Of a DNA stretch of 64,000 nucleotides, positions 17,456 through 25,625 are shown one piece after another. The notes under the pieces are model-generated. The model worked only from the letters and a program-made list of their open reading frames with translations. It did no database searches and was not told where the DNA came from. Source of the stretch: Candidatus Latescibacterota bacterium (GTDB taxonomy: Bacteria > Latescibacterota > UBA2968); NCBI GenBank assembly GCA_022824945.1, contig JAJDYX010000051.1, positions 1 through 64,000 on the forward strand. Reading direction: 5' to 3'. Within the stretch, counting starts at the first letter, position 1. Each line of letters opens with the position of its first letter. The position numbers and the translations under genes are program-made.

Positions 17456-17945
17456 GATGGAAAAGTGATCGTTTTACATAATCAAATATCCGAAAACAGT
17501 AAGTTGGTGATGGAGAACTGACAAATGGCACTGACAAACATGTATCCGGATACAGAACGAGCTTCACTCAAGCGCGAAGTTGGCAATCTGCTCAAGGATG
17601 CCGGAACCGAAGACTGGAATGGCGAGGGTGCTCTTGCACTTGCACCCAAGACAGTAGCTATTGCCCAGAAACTTATTGACGCATTTCCCCCTCATATCGG
17701 TAGGCCGGATGTGAACGCTACGCCACACGGTGAAGTGGATTTCGATTGGGTCATTGACCGGGACGTTATGCTTACCATCAGCGTTGATCCTTCAAAGGAG
17801 ATTGCATTTGCCGGGTTGTTTCATAGCGCACGTTTGAACGGTTGCGAACCGTGGAAAGGCAAGTTGCCACAATTTGTGAATTGCTGCTTTGAGCGGCTGT
17901 GCGAGGCTCAGAATTTATGACAACAAGAGGATCAGGGACACTCAA
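17456..17945 (+). repeat. Segmental duplication, left copy
   Basis: About 490 bp holding the first 131-aa gene and its upstream flank. It matches 20489-20975, including 60 or so bp of non-coding DNA before the start codon (ATAATCAAATATC, AGTAAGTTGG, GATGGAGAACTGACAAATGG) and some bases after the stop (AGGATCAGGGACA versus AGGGGTCAGGGACA). Confidence 0.85.
17525..17920 (+). CDS. 131-aa protein of unknown function, copy 1
   Basis: A small soluble protein with a conserved centre: DWNGEGALALAP, then HGEVDFDWVIDRD, then SKEIAFAGLFH. By hand count 107 of 131 residues match the copy at 20558-20953. The WxGEGA and GEVDFDW motifs recur in small hypothetical proteins, but I cannot name a domain. It lies between hsdMS and the FRG-TPR gene in the defence island. 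No catalytic signature is evident. Duplication with diverged sequence argues that the gene is or was under selection, perhaps as an immunity or antitoxin-like factor. That role is speculative. Confidence 0.75.
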   Translation: MALTNMYPDTERASLKREVGNLLKDAGTEDWNGEGALALAPKTVAIAQKLIDAFPPHIGRPDVNATPHGEVDFDWVIDRDVMLTISVDPSKEIAFAGLFHSARLNGCEPWKGKLPQFVNCCFERLCEAQNL

Positions 17946-18008
17946 TACAGGATATAGAGGGAAGGGTGTGGAGGAAGCCAGAGTTAAATCAAAGGACAAA
18001 AAAAACAA

Positions 18009-19850
18009 ATGAGCGAACCGATAAAAAGCATTGAAGAATTTATTGCGTGGACGAAGGGGTTGGATGGTCGGTTGCTTCTCTATCGTGGTCTAGCTAACTC
18101 GGATTGGGAAGTGGAATCCTCAGCACATCGTAGAATAAAGGAATCTCAAGGAGCGTCGCCTCCTCCAATTGTATTTCAAAGCTATATTTATCGATTGTTG
18201 GATAACGCAAGTTTACAGGGTTTCCGTGAACGACAAGATAGGAGACTCTCTGATTTGGAACTCATGGCAGAACTGCAACACTATGGGGCGGCGACCTGCC
18301 TGATTGATTTTACCACTAATGCCCTGATTGCTCTCTGGTTCGCATGTGGGGAAAAATCAGACAAAGCCGGAAAAGTTGTCGCTATGGAGACAAGTGACCC
18401 CGAAAAATTTTCCGTGATAGGCTATGAGGACTTGAATACAAAAACGATTAAAGAGTTCCTAAATATGGGCAAGCTGTGGAAATGGACGCCCAGTAACCTG
18501 AACAACCGCATCGTCGCTCAACAATCGATTTTTGTATTTGGAGAAGGGAATATAGGAGAAAGCTTTTATGAAGAAATCGAGATAGACGCAGGTAGTAAGC
18601 AGAGCATCAAAGAAGTGTTAGAAAAATTTTATGGCATTAAAGAACAGCAACTTTTCAACGACTTCACTGGCTTCGCTCTCTGCAATGCACACGACAAACC
18701 TTATGATGAATTTACTGCGGAGGACTACTTTTCTTGGGGTGTAAAATTTCACCAGCAAGGGGAATACGAAAAGGCAATAGATTATTACGACAAGACGATA
18801 GAAAACAATCCTCAACATGATTGGGCCTACACCAATCGCGGGAGCGCGAAGGGTGGGTTAGGACAGTATCACGAAGCGATTTCCGACTATGACAAATCAA
18901 TAGAGTTTGATCGAAAAAATATCTTGGCATATTACAATCGTGGGAAAGCGAAAAACGAGTTGCGCGACTATAAGGATGCTATTGAGGACTATGATAAGGC
19001 AATAGAACTTGATCCACAATACGCTGACGCATACGCAGACCGCGGGATTGTAAAACACGAAATAGGGCAGTATCAGGAAGCTATTATGGACTACAACAAG
19101 GCCATAGAACTCAATCCGCAAGACAGCCAAACATACAACAGTCTCGGGAATGCAAAGAGTGAGTTAGGCGATTATCAAAGTGCCATCGAGAATTATGATA
19201 AGGCAATAGATCTCAATCCACGATTTGCCATGGGATACTACAATCGTGCAAGGACGAAGGGACTTTTGGGCAATTACCAGAGAGCTATTGAGGATTATGA
19301 CAAGGCGATAGAACTTAATCCACAATACGTTGAAGCATATACTAATCGCGGGATTACAAAGGGTAAATTAGGTGATTATCAAAGTGCCATTTTGGATTTT
19401 GATAAGGCGATAGAGTGTGACCCAAAATGTACCTTGGCATATACCAATCGCGGGAATGCCAAGAATGAGTTAGGACAGCATCAGAAAGCTATTTTAGACT
19501 ATGACAAGGCGATAGAAATTGACCCCCAAAATGCCGACGCATACTATAATCGTGGGGTTGCCAAAAATGCTTTAGACGACTATCGGGGAGCTATTTCGGA
19601 CTACAACGAAGCCATAGAATGCGATCCACAACACGCCAATGCACACTACAATCGTGGTATTGCCAAGGGGGCTTTAGACGACTATCAGAGTGCCATTTCG
19701 GACTTTGACAAGACAATTGCATACGACCCAAAAGATGCCGACGCATACTACTATCGCGGGCTTGCGAAGAGTGCGTTGGGAGACGATGAAGATGCCGCTG
19801 AAGATTTCGCTACAGCGCAAAGGCTTGACCCAAATGGTTATGAAAACTGA
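18009..19850 (+). CDS. FRG-domain protein with eleven TPR repeats
   Basis: A 613-aa protein. Residues about 5-240 are an FRG domain: LLYRGLANSDWEVESSAHRR with the F/YRG core, and LQHYGAATCLIDFTTNALIALWFAC. From about residue 238 there are eleven consecutive 34-residue TPR units of the type AYYNRGxAKxxLGDYxxAIxDYDKAIELNPQ, ending near 611. FRG domains are found in phage-defence and toxin-like proteins and their activity is poorly defined. A TPR array would provide a protein-binding or sensing surface. No partner gene is obvious. The neighbours are the 131-aa gene and an orphan HigA. Codon use is AT-rich like the rest of the island. Confidence 0.87.
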   Translation: MSEPIKSIEEFIAWTKGLDGRLLLYRGLANSDWEVESSAHRRIKESQGASPPPIVFQSYIYRLLDNASLQGFRERQDRRLSDLELMAELQHYGAATCLIDFTTNALIALWFACGEKSDKAGKVVAMETSDPEKFSVIGYEDLNTKTIKEFLNMGKLWKWTPSNLNNRIVAQQSIFVFGEGNIGESFYEEIEIDAGSKQSIKEVLEKFYGIKEQQLFNDFTGFALCNAHDKPYDEFTAEDYFSWGVKFHQQGEYEKAIDYYDKTIENNPQHDWAYTNRGSAKGGLGQYHEAISDYDKSIEFDRKNILAYYNRGKAKNELRDYKDAIEDYDKAIELDPQYADAYADRGIVKHEIGQYQEAIMDYNKAIELNPQDSQTYNSLGNAKSELGDYQSAIENYDKAIDLNPRFAMGYYNRARTKGLLGNYQRAIEDYDKAIELNPQYVEAYTNRGITKGKLGDYQSAILDFDKAIECDPKCTLAYTNRGNAKNELGQHQKAILDYDKAIEIDPQNADAYYNRGVAKNALDDYRGAISDYNEAIECDPQHANAHYNRGIAKGALDDYQSAISDFDKTIAYDPKDADAYYYRGLAKSALGDDEDAAEDFATAQRLDPNGYEN

Positions 19851-20038
19851 TCACACTGACAGAAGGATGGAACGAGTTGCGGGCGGGTATGAGAGAATGG
19901 ATTGAAAAACGAACAATAATGTATAAATATTATATATGTTGAGCACGATATGTATAATAATCGCCAAAAATTATACATGTAAGGTCGCGGCAGCGGTGGG
20001 CTGGAAGGAGGGATAAAAAGCTATGGGACAGGTATCAA

Positions 20039-20338
20039 TCAGTCAGATGTTGCAGTGATTACAACGCGCTCAACTTTAATCTCATCGGCCTTCTGCATGG
20101 CCTGGGCCAGATCGTAGGCCGCCTGCATGCGATACCATGTGATTGCGCCGCCACCGAAGGCTTTGTCCAGACGAATCGCCATCTCGGGCGATATGCCAGC
20201 CTGACCGTTCACGATATCAGACAGTTCCTTGTTATCAACGCCGAGTTTTTGCGCGGCTTCAGCCACACTCAACCCGAGTGGCTCCAGGCAATCGTAGCGT
20301 ACTGAAAGCCCCGGATGGGGCGGATTCTTCATTGGCAT
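20039..20338 (-). CDS. HigA-like antitoxin (XRE family), apparently orphan
   Basis: A 99-aa helix-turn-helix protein: [19 protein letters not shown], then [20 protein letters not shown] and [14 protein letters not shown]. This is the HigA/VapI pattern. HigB toxin genes normally lie just upstream of higA. Here the 219 bp upstream (20339-20557) holds no HigB-like frame and the next gene belongs to the duplicated segment. The toxin may have been lost when that segment was inserted, leaving an orphan repressor. Confidence 0.85.
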   Translation of the reverse strand: MPMKNPPHPGLSVRYDCLEPLGLSVAEAAQKLGVDNKELSDIVNGQAGISPEMAIRLDKAFGGGAITWYRMQAAYDLAQAMQKADEIKVERVVITATSD

Positions 20339-20488
20339 ATTTGAGACCTTTGTGGCGGAGACTGAGGATCATAAATCAAATATAACACTTTCCTTTTAGA
20401 ATCAAAACCTCACGATTCTTTGCTAACCCGTTCTTGCGTCATTACACTGTTTGCCGTAAATTTCTGTCCGGATACTGCAGTAGAGTAG

Positions 20489-20975
20489 ATGAGAAAAGTG
20501 GTCGTTACACATAATCAAATATCTGAAGACAGTAAGTTGGCGATGGAGAACTGACAAATGGCACTGACACACATGTATCTGGATACGGAACGAGCTTCAC
20601 TCAAGCGCGTAGTTCACGGTCTGCTCAAGGATGCCGGAACCGAAGATTGGGATGGCGAAGGTGCTCTTGCATTTGCGCCGGAGACAGTAGCTATTGCCCA
20701 GAAACTTATCGACGAATTTCCGCCTCTTGTCGGTAAGCCGGATGTGAACGCCACACCGCACGGCGAAGTGGATTTCGACTGGGTCATTGACCGGGACTTG
20801 ATGTTTACCGTCAGCGTTGGTCCCTCAAAAGAGATTGCATTTGCCGGGTTGTTTCACGGCGCACGCTTAAACGGTTGCGAACTGTGGAACGGCACACTAC
20901 CGCAATTTGTGAATTACGGCTTTGAGCGGCTACTCGAGACACAGAATTTATAATAATAAGGGGTCAGGGACATTC
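20489..20975 (+). repeat. Segmental duplication, right copy
   Basis: Matches 17456-17945 across non-coding upstream DNA, the 131-aa gene and some bases after its stop. Same orientation, about 3 kb apart. Confidence 0.85.
20558..20953 (+). CDS. 131-aa protein of unknown function, copy 2
   Basis: Diverged paralogue of the protein at 17525-17920 (about 82 percent identical by hand count). The conserved centre HGEVDFDWVIDRD and SKEIAFAGLFHGARLNGCE is kept, while differences spread through the N-terminal helix and the C-terminal tail. It precedes an hsdS-tail relic and the TIR gene. Its start context (GAACTGACAAATGG) is identical to copy 1, so both copies probably share their mode of expression. 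Confidence 0.75.
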   Translation: MALTHMYLDTERASLKRVVHGLLKDAGTEDWDGEGALAFAPETVAIAQKLIDEFPPLVGKPDVNATPHGEVDFDWVIDRDLMFTVSVGPSKEIAFAGLFHGARLNGCELWNGTLPQFVNYGFERLLETQNL

Positions 20976-21000
20976 GCAAGATTTGCTACAAAAATTACGC

Positions 21001-21067
21001 AATTCGAGAAGAAGATACAGGATGCGGTGGGAAGGGTGTGGGATGAAAGCAAAGCGGAAGGGGAATG
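21001..21067 (+). pseudogene. Relic of the hsdS 3' end
   Basis: In frame this reads FEKKIQDAVGRVWDESKAEGE then stop, closely matching the end of the hsdMS protein (FEQKIQDAVGRVWGE, 17382-17422). The rest of hsdS is absent. A fainter trace (ATACAGGAT, GAAGGGTGTGG) follows copy 1 at 17946-17976. These relics mark old recombination joints with the specificity gene. Confidence 0.8.
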
Positions 21068-21071
21068 ATCA

Positions 21072-21941
21072 ATGAACAAGAATACTCAATATGAAGTAGC
21101 ACTATCCTTTGCTGGCGAACAACGTGCGTATGTTGAGGAGGTAGCAGAGGCACTTCAGAGTCGAGGTATCGCCGTATTCTATGATGATTTTGAGAAGGTC
21201 CAACTCTGGGGAAAAGACCTCGTAGAAGAATTACATGACGTATTCGCCAATAGGGCTGATCATGTAGTGATGTTCATTTCTCAGGAGTACGTCGAAAAAG
21301 TTTGGCCGAGTCATGAAAGACGATCAATCTTGAGTCGCGCAGTACAAGAAGAAGCTGAGTACATTTTTCCAGTGCGTTTTGATGACACACCTATTCCCGG
21401 TTTGCAGACTTCTATCAAGTACGCACAAGCAAACGAACATACGCCAGCAGAGCTCGCAGCGATGATTGCCGAGAAGATCGGAGTCAAGCCTTTTATGGGC
21501 AAGGCTTCGGATGTGCCGCCCCCGCGAATGACGTCTCTGGCTGGCGAAGCAGTATTCGATTACAGTAACCATAACGGGCGCTACGTTATCGGTTATGGAC
21601 AGCTGGAATTTGAAACGGCTTGGAGTAAAGCAAGCGATACCAGCATCCATGTTTATAATGATCCGCCATCAATCAACGGCGTTGCGTTGGACCGAAGATA
21701 TAAGTCAATCGCACAGGTGTCGAATGCGAAGGCTTTGGACTACACGTCACGCAACCGGACACCTAAATTAGATGAGATCGTTATTTTGCGGAATGTAAAT
21801 GGCTTCTATGCTGCTTTACAGGTGCTGGAGATCAAGGACGATACACGAGGTGCAGAAAAAGATGAACTCCGTTTTCGATATGTTATCCAGTCAAATGATT
21901 CTGATAACTTCACTGAGTTTAAGGATATTTTAGAGACATAG
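21072..21941 (+). CDS. TIR-domain protein
   Basis: A 289-aa protein. Residues about 6-145 are a TIR domain: YEVALSFAGEQRAYVEEVAE (beta-A), IAVFYDDFEKVQLWGKDLVEEL with the expected catalytic Glu near residue 58, then ADHVVMFISQEYVEKVWPSHERR. Bacterial TIR domains often cleave NAD+ or make cyclic ADP-ribose signals on infection. The C-terminal about 120 residues (FDYSNHNGRYVIGYGQLEFETAWSKAS to the end) form a separate compact domain I cannot name, possibly the trigger-sensing part. No separate effector (Thoeris ThsA-like) is next to it. It starts 5 bp after an hsdS-tail relic. Confidence 0.87.
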   Translation: MNKNTQYEVALSFAGEQRAYVEEVAEALQSRGIAVFYDDFEKVQLWGKDLVEELHDVFANRADHVVMFISQEYVEKVWPSHERRSILSRAVQEEAEYIFPVRFDDTPIPGLQTSIKYAQANEHTPAELAAMIAEKIGVKPFMGKASDVPPPRMTSLAGEAVFDYSNHNGRYVIGYGQLEFETAWSKASDTSIHVYNDPPSINGVALDRRYKSIAQVSNAKALDYTSRNRTPKLDEIVILRNVNGFYAALQVLEIKDDTRGAEKDELRFRYVIQSNDSDNFTEFKDILET

Positions 21942-21974
21942 ATGAACAATTTGATCTTACACTAAATTTATCAC

Positions 21975-22226
21975 ATGGTAACAGTCACTTTTGAACTGTC
22001 AGAAGACGCGCTTTCTTCGGTGCGAAAAGACCCGGATCATTTCGCCCAAAAATTGCGTTTGGCTGCCGCTGTGAAATGGTACGAGATGGGAGAGGTTTCT
22101 CAAAGCCAAGCGGCTGAGATTGCTGGACTATCTCGCAGTGAGTTCATTGAGGCACTGGGCCGGTTCAAAGTTTCAGCATTCCAATACGAGGTAGATGAAA
22201 TAGCGGAGGAAGTAAACCGTGAGTGA
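21975..22226 (+). CDS. UPF0175 family protein (antitoxin-like)
   Basis: An 83-aa protein with the UPF0175 pattern: MVTVTFELSEDAL, LRLAAAVKWYEMGEVSQSQAAEIAGLSRSEFIEALGRF, then a short acidic tail. The middle is a helix-turn-helix-like segment. Such genes are often followed by a DUF3368/PIN-type toxin. Here the stop codon runs into an eight-G tract and the end of a convergent gene, so no partner remains. It lies 33 bp after the TIR gene and may be co-transcribed with it. Confidence 0.82.
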   Translation: MVTVTFELSEDALSSVRKDPDHFAQKLRLAAAVKWYEMGEVSQSQAAEIAGLSRSEFIEALGRFKVSAFQYEVDEIAEEVNRE

Positions 22227-22241
22227 GGGGGGGGAGGAAAA

Positions 22242-24215
22242 TCAGAATGTAGGGCCATCAAATGTTTCAATCTCATCTAATATTTTTTGAATTCGACCTT
22301 TGTCTTTGCTCTTTTCGAGGTAATGTCGGTAGCTTGCTTCTGCATCACGGATAAGTTGCTGATACGTAACGACGCGGATATGCTTTGCTTCTAAAGCCTT
22401 TTCTGACTCCTGTCGCGTTTCTGTATCCTCCCAATCACTGAGTCCTTTCCCCACCAGACAAATCGCTTCAACTGACCCATCTTCGTTAGCTTCACGTAAC
22501 TGTTTCCTCAATGCTCTGATGTATTTATCAACTTGTTCCATAAGACGAAAGGATGAAATCCTAACAGATCCTCTTTTCAACTCAATAATCACATGCTTAC
22601 CCGATGTTTTCTTGTATCGAATATCCAAACGCCCACGCTTTTCTTCTTCGCTCAATTTATCGGAAATCTTCTCAAAAGTCGTCGTAACAGACTGTTCTAA
22701 AGTCGGCGTTTCCGTAGCCATATCCCACGAGGGGTCCAGTAGCCAGAGATGAGTATAAATATGCTCTTGAATAATCTTTTCCAGCACATCTTCATCAATG
22801 TCATCAGACAACTTCCTAATTACATCCAAACGACCTTCCGTAATCTGGTAATACCATGATGCTTCTATATCATCCAATTCAGAAAAGAGCTTCACAGCAA
22901 CCTCAAGATTGTTGATATCGAGTTGTTCAAGTTCGTTTAGTTTTTCCTTATGATGCAAGTGTTCAAACGCCAAAACCCCATGTTTATAAAGTGTTTTTCT
23001 ATGGTCTTCGTCGGTTGCTATTTGATTAATCCCGCCGAATAGTTTTTTGGCGGAGGTTTTAGTATCTCCCCTCAATGACTCGTACCATTCCTTGACGGCG
23101 GGAATTTCCGCGGCTTTCTTCACCCCTTCTTCATCCTTTAATCTTGCTCGTTCTCTTGCCAAATGTTTTAGTTCCTGTTCGACAAATTCCCTCAATTGAA
23201 CAAATCGTTCATCGCTCTGAATAAAATCCTGTCTGCTTGATGTGGCAATATCGTCATCATCTGTTAAATCAAGGAAGTCCGCCTCCAATTCACCTATGAC
23301 ATATTTTGTATATAAGCCACCTTCTCGATATGAGTCCAAGATATCTTCCAATGCAACCTTCCCTCTGGCGAGGATAGATATTTTGTTCAGATTATCCGCA
23401 CCCTCCTGTAATGATCCTGATTTTTCGACCAAGCCAATCCAGCCACGAACAGAATATTTCCCCCCCTCATCTACTGTGTTTTCCTCTCGTTGAACCACAT
23501 ATTTCTTATCATGCGTAAAATTGGACTTTTCGAAATCGCCGTACACCAATGCATATTCCAGTTTTCCAAAGTAGTTCCTGTCATTTAGTGTTATCTCATC
23601 ACCATTAACGAACACTTGAAAGTCTCTGGAAATAACCGAAAAACGGCGAGCTACGCGCTGACGCAGATAGGCGTCAAGTGACGCATTAACCCTTTTCTTT
23701 AGATCGCTCAGGACGAGTGCCGTGCCAGAACTTCCAAGATTAATATCCTTTGGCACATTTATGACAGGGGGATGATATTTTTGTTTTGTTTCAATTGCTT
23801 CTTGTATTTTTTCAACGTCTAACTCTATTGCTATAGGATCGGTGTCCTCTTTTTTTGTATAGACATATACTTTCCGGGCAATAGACAAGACTGACAGCTT
23901 GCCAATGCCCTTTCTTCCCATAACGGGCCGCCCCTTGCCCGGTGTTTGATCACCACTTCCTGTGCTCCGGCGTTGATAACCAACAGTTAGAAATTTCTTA
24001 CGCAAATCTGCATCATTCATCCCACAGCCATTGTCTTGAATGATAATTCTTTTATTTTCACCCTGTTCTTTTACGGATACATCTACTCGAGAGGCATCGG
24101 CATCCCAAGCATTGGCAATTAGCTCAGCCAGGACAGCGGGAACATTGCTATACAGGTTCAATCCCAAATGATTGAGTACATTTAAATCAATGTCCAGAGT
24201 GTATTCTTCAGGCAT
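22242..24215 (-). CDS. MORC-like GHKL ATPase with PD-(D/E)XK-like tail
   Basis: A 657-aa protein from ATG 24215, chosen because GGGGAGGA lies 9 nt upstream. An upstream ATG at 24254 would overlap the methyltransferase gene and lacks such a site. The N-terminal GHKL ATPase has motif N AELIANAWDADA (E31, N35, D38), DNGCGM (61-66) and GRKGIGK (100-106). An S5-like and helical middle follows. The C-terminal part has D531 and E545-L-K547 in LDIRYK and VIIELKRG, the pattern of a restriction-endonuclease fold. Bacterial MORC/MutL-like ATPases linked to methyltransferase genes are known from restriction systems. It follows the C5 methylase by 25 bp and probably is its restriction partner. Confidence 0.82.
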   Translation of the reverse strand: MPEEYTLDIDLNVLNHLGLNLYSNVPAVLAELIANAWDADASRVDVSVKEQGENKRIIIQDNGCGMNDADLRKKFLTVGYQRRSTGSGDQTPGKGRPVMGRKGIGKLSVLSIARKVYVYTKKEDTDPIAIELDVEKIQEAIETKQKYHPPVINVPKDINLGSSGTALVLSDLKKRVNASLDAYLRQRVARRFSVISRDFQVFVNGDEITLNDRNYFGKLEYALVYGDFEKSNFTHDKKYVVQREENTVDEGGKYSVRGWIGLVEKSGSLQEGADNLNKISILARGKVALEDILDSYREGGLYTKYVIGELEADFLDLTDDDDIATSSRQDFIQSDERFVQLREFVEQELKHLARERARLKDEEGVKKAAEIPAVKEWYESLRGDTKTSAKKLFGGINQIATDEDHRKTLYKHGVLAFEHLHHKEKLNELEQLDINNLEVAVKLFSELDDIEASWYYQITEGRLDVIRKLSDDIDEDVLEKIIQEHIYTHLWLLDPSWDMATETPTLEQSVTTTFEKISDKLSEEEKRGRLDIRYKKTSGKHVIIELKRGSVRISSFRLMEQVDKYIRALRKQLREANEDGSVEAICLVGKGLSDWEDTETRQESEKALEAKHIRVVTYQQLIRDAEASYRHYLEKSKDKGRIQKILDEIETFDGPTF

Positions 24216-24240
24216 GTCTTTCAGTCCTCCCCTGATTAAA

Positions 24241-25329
24241 TCATTCAGGGGCATGTTTTCTCAAATGACCTGTAATTGCTTTCCCGATAGCATAAGCCAA
24301 AGATGGCGGAACAGCATTGCCGATTTGACGGCCAATTTTCAAGAATGACGCTTTTTCATCGGGCGCAACAAACTGATATTGCCCAGGAAAAGTTTGGAGA
24401 ATTGCACCTTCTCTCAAGCTCAGAGCACGGTCTTGTTCTGGATGCCCATATCGTCCGGTTCCATAACGATAAAATTGCGTGGTCAGCGTAGGTGCTGGCT
24501 TATCCCACTGCATACGCCCATAAACGCTCCCATAGCTTAAGCCGCTGGCTTTCTTGTAGCAATCCGGCAATAGTTCAGTAGGCCAATCTCGCCAAGTTCC
24601 ACCGGGCTTAGAGCGCCGGATGCGTTCCAGGTTAATGGACTCTAATCGAGAACAAACATGCAAAGGATCAGTCTCGCTTGACTGCCCGTGCTCAAGAGGT
24701 GCGAGGTGTCCAATTGCTTGCCTAACCGTTTTGGACTTTTGGGGGGCGGGTTTCGGCATATCAATTCTGCCCAACAAAGATCCCAGCATAACCAAACGGC
24801 TTCGAGTTTGCGGAACCCCAAAGTCGGCGCAGGATATAACCTCATCAGATATACTGTACCCTGCATCGGCTAAGGCGCGCTTAAAATTATTGTAAATCGG
24901 TTTATCCATGAGTTGAGGCACATTCTCCATTGAGATAATCTCTGGCCTACCCTCAAGAATTATTCTCAGAAATTCATCAATCAGATTCCATCTCGAATCC
25001 GACTCATCAGACTTTATTTTCGCCGTATGGCTGGAGAAAGGTTGACAGGGCGCGCAACCGACCAGTACGCGATATTTCGCATCATTAAAATACTTTGAAA
25101 CATCTGAAAAAGAGATTTCCCTAATATCCGCTTCAATAAAAGTCGCTTCGCAGTTATTCTCATAAGCGTAACGACATGAACCATCAATATCCAGACCTGC
25201 GTTGACCGCGATTCCAGCCCTTTTTAGCCCATAGGTCAAACCTCCAATGCTGCAAAACAGATCAAACACTTGTGCATTGAATGGACTGCTATCGCGGTTG
25301 TTCACCTCTTGATTAAGAGATTCATTCAT
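24241..25329 (-). CDS. DNA (cytosine-5) methyltransferase
   Basis: A 362-aa protein from ATG 25329, preceded by GGAGGTGG. Motif I FDLFCSIGG (22-30), motif IV CAPCQPFS with catalytic Cys95, motif VI MENVPQ, motif VIII QTRSR, a target-recognition region around GGTWRDWP to YGRMQWD, motif IX near LREGAILQTFPG, and motif X GNAVPP. All key residues are present, so it should be active. It is encoded just before the GHKL ATPase-nuclease on the same strand, consistent with modification and restriction halves of one system. Target sequence unknown. Confidence 0.93.
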   Translation of the reverse strand: MNESLNQEVNNRDSSPFNAQVFDLFCSIGGLTYGLKRAGIAVNAGLDIDGSCRYAYENNCEATFIEADIREISFSDVSKYFNDAKYRVLVGCAPCQPFSSHTAKIKSDESDSRWNLIDEFLRIILEGRPEIISMENVPQLMDKPIYNNFKRALADAGYSISDEVISCADFGVPQTRSRLVMLGSLLGRIDMPKPAPQKSKTVRQAIGHLAPLEHGQSSETDPLHVCSRLESINLERIRRSKPGGTWRDWPTELLPDCYKKASGLSYGSVYGRMQWDKPAPTLTTQFYRYGTGRYGHPEQDRALSLREGAILQTFPGQYQFVAPDEKASFLKIGRQIGNAVPPSLAYAIGKAITGHLRKHAPE

Positions 25330-25401
25330 GCAACCACCTCCAATGTACAAACAATTAAAGGTTGGCGTAAATATAACCTATCTCTTTTTGAAAGAAAATA
25401 G

Positions 25402-25484
25402 CACATACTTGATATTTGGGCAAGAAAAACTATACTTATGTGCAGTATATTAGCTTGCGCCAGGTCGTAACACCACATACTTGA
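25402..25484. repeat. Direct repeat CACATACTTGA upstream of the methyltransferase
   Basis: Two exact 11-bp copies at 25402-25412 and 25474-25484, 72 bp apart, in the divergent gap between the methyltransferase and fic genes. They could be regulator sites for the restriction system. Only the repeat itself is seen. Confidence 0.45.
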
Positions 25485-25494
25485 CCTGAAAAAA

Positions 25495-25610
25495 CCGTGA
25501 ATAGAACCCATTTTTATTACTTTATTCACTAAAATATGGCAATATAGCGTGAATAGAACCTTGTTTTACCCATCAATTCACTAAAATTTGACAATATACC
25601 GTGAATAGGG
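25495..25610. repeat. 52-bp tandem repeat array with GTGAATA/TATTCAC arms
   Basis: The motif GTGAATAG occurs at 25497, 25549 and 25601, exactly 52 bp apart. ATTCACTAAAAT occurs at 25524 and 25576, also 52 bp apart. Each unit therefore holds inverted arms GTGAATA and TATTCAC (one mismatch in the second unit). The last GTGAATAG lies between the -35 and -10 boxes of the fic promoter, so the array looks like a set of operators. Confidence 0.8.
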
Positions 25611-25625
25611 TATCCTAATGATATG
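25588..25625 (+). promoter_or_regulatory. fic promoter, probably giving a leaderless mRNA
   Basis: TTGACA at 25588-25593, a 17-bp spacer and TATCCT at 25611-25616. The start codon is at 25623, seven bases after the -10 box, so transcription should begin on or next to the A of ATG. No ribosome site exists in the remaining space. Confidence 0.65.

Noticed and set aside
18730-19840. Regular 102-bp DNA periodicity that could suggest a CRISPR or satellite
   Set aside because: The period equals 34 codons and encodes TPR repeats in one open frame. There are no spacers.
25495-25610. 52-bp repeats as a small CRISPR array
   Set aside because: Whole units repeat, without unique spacers, and no cas genes are present.
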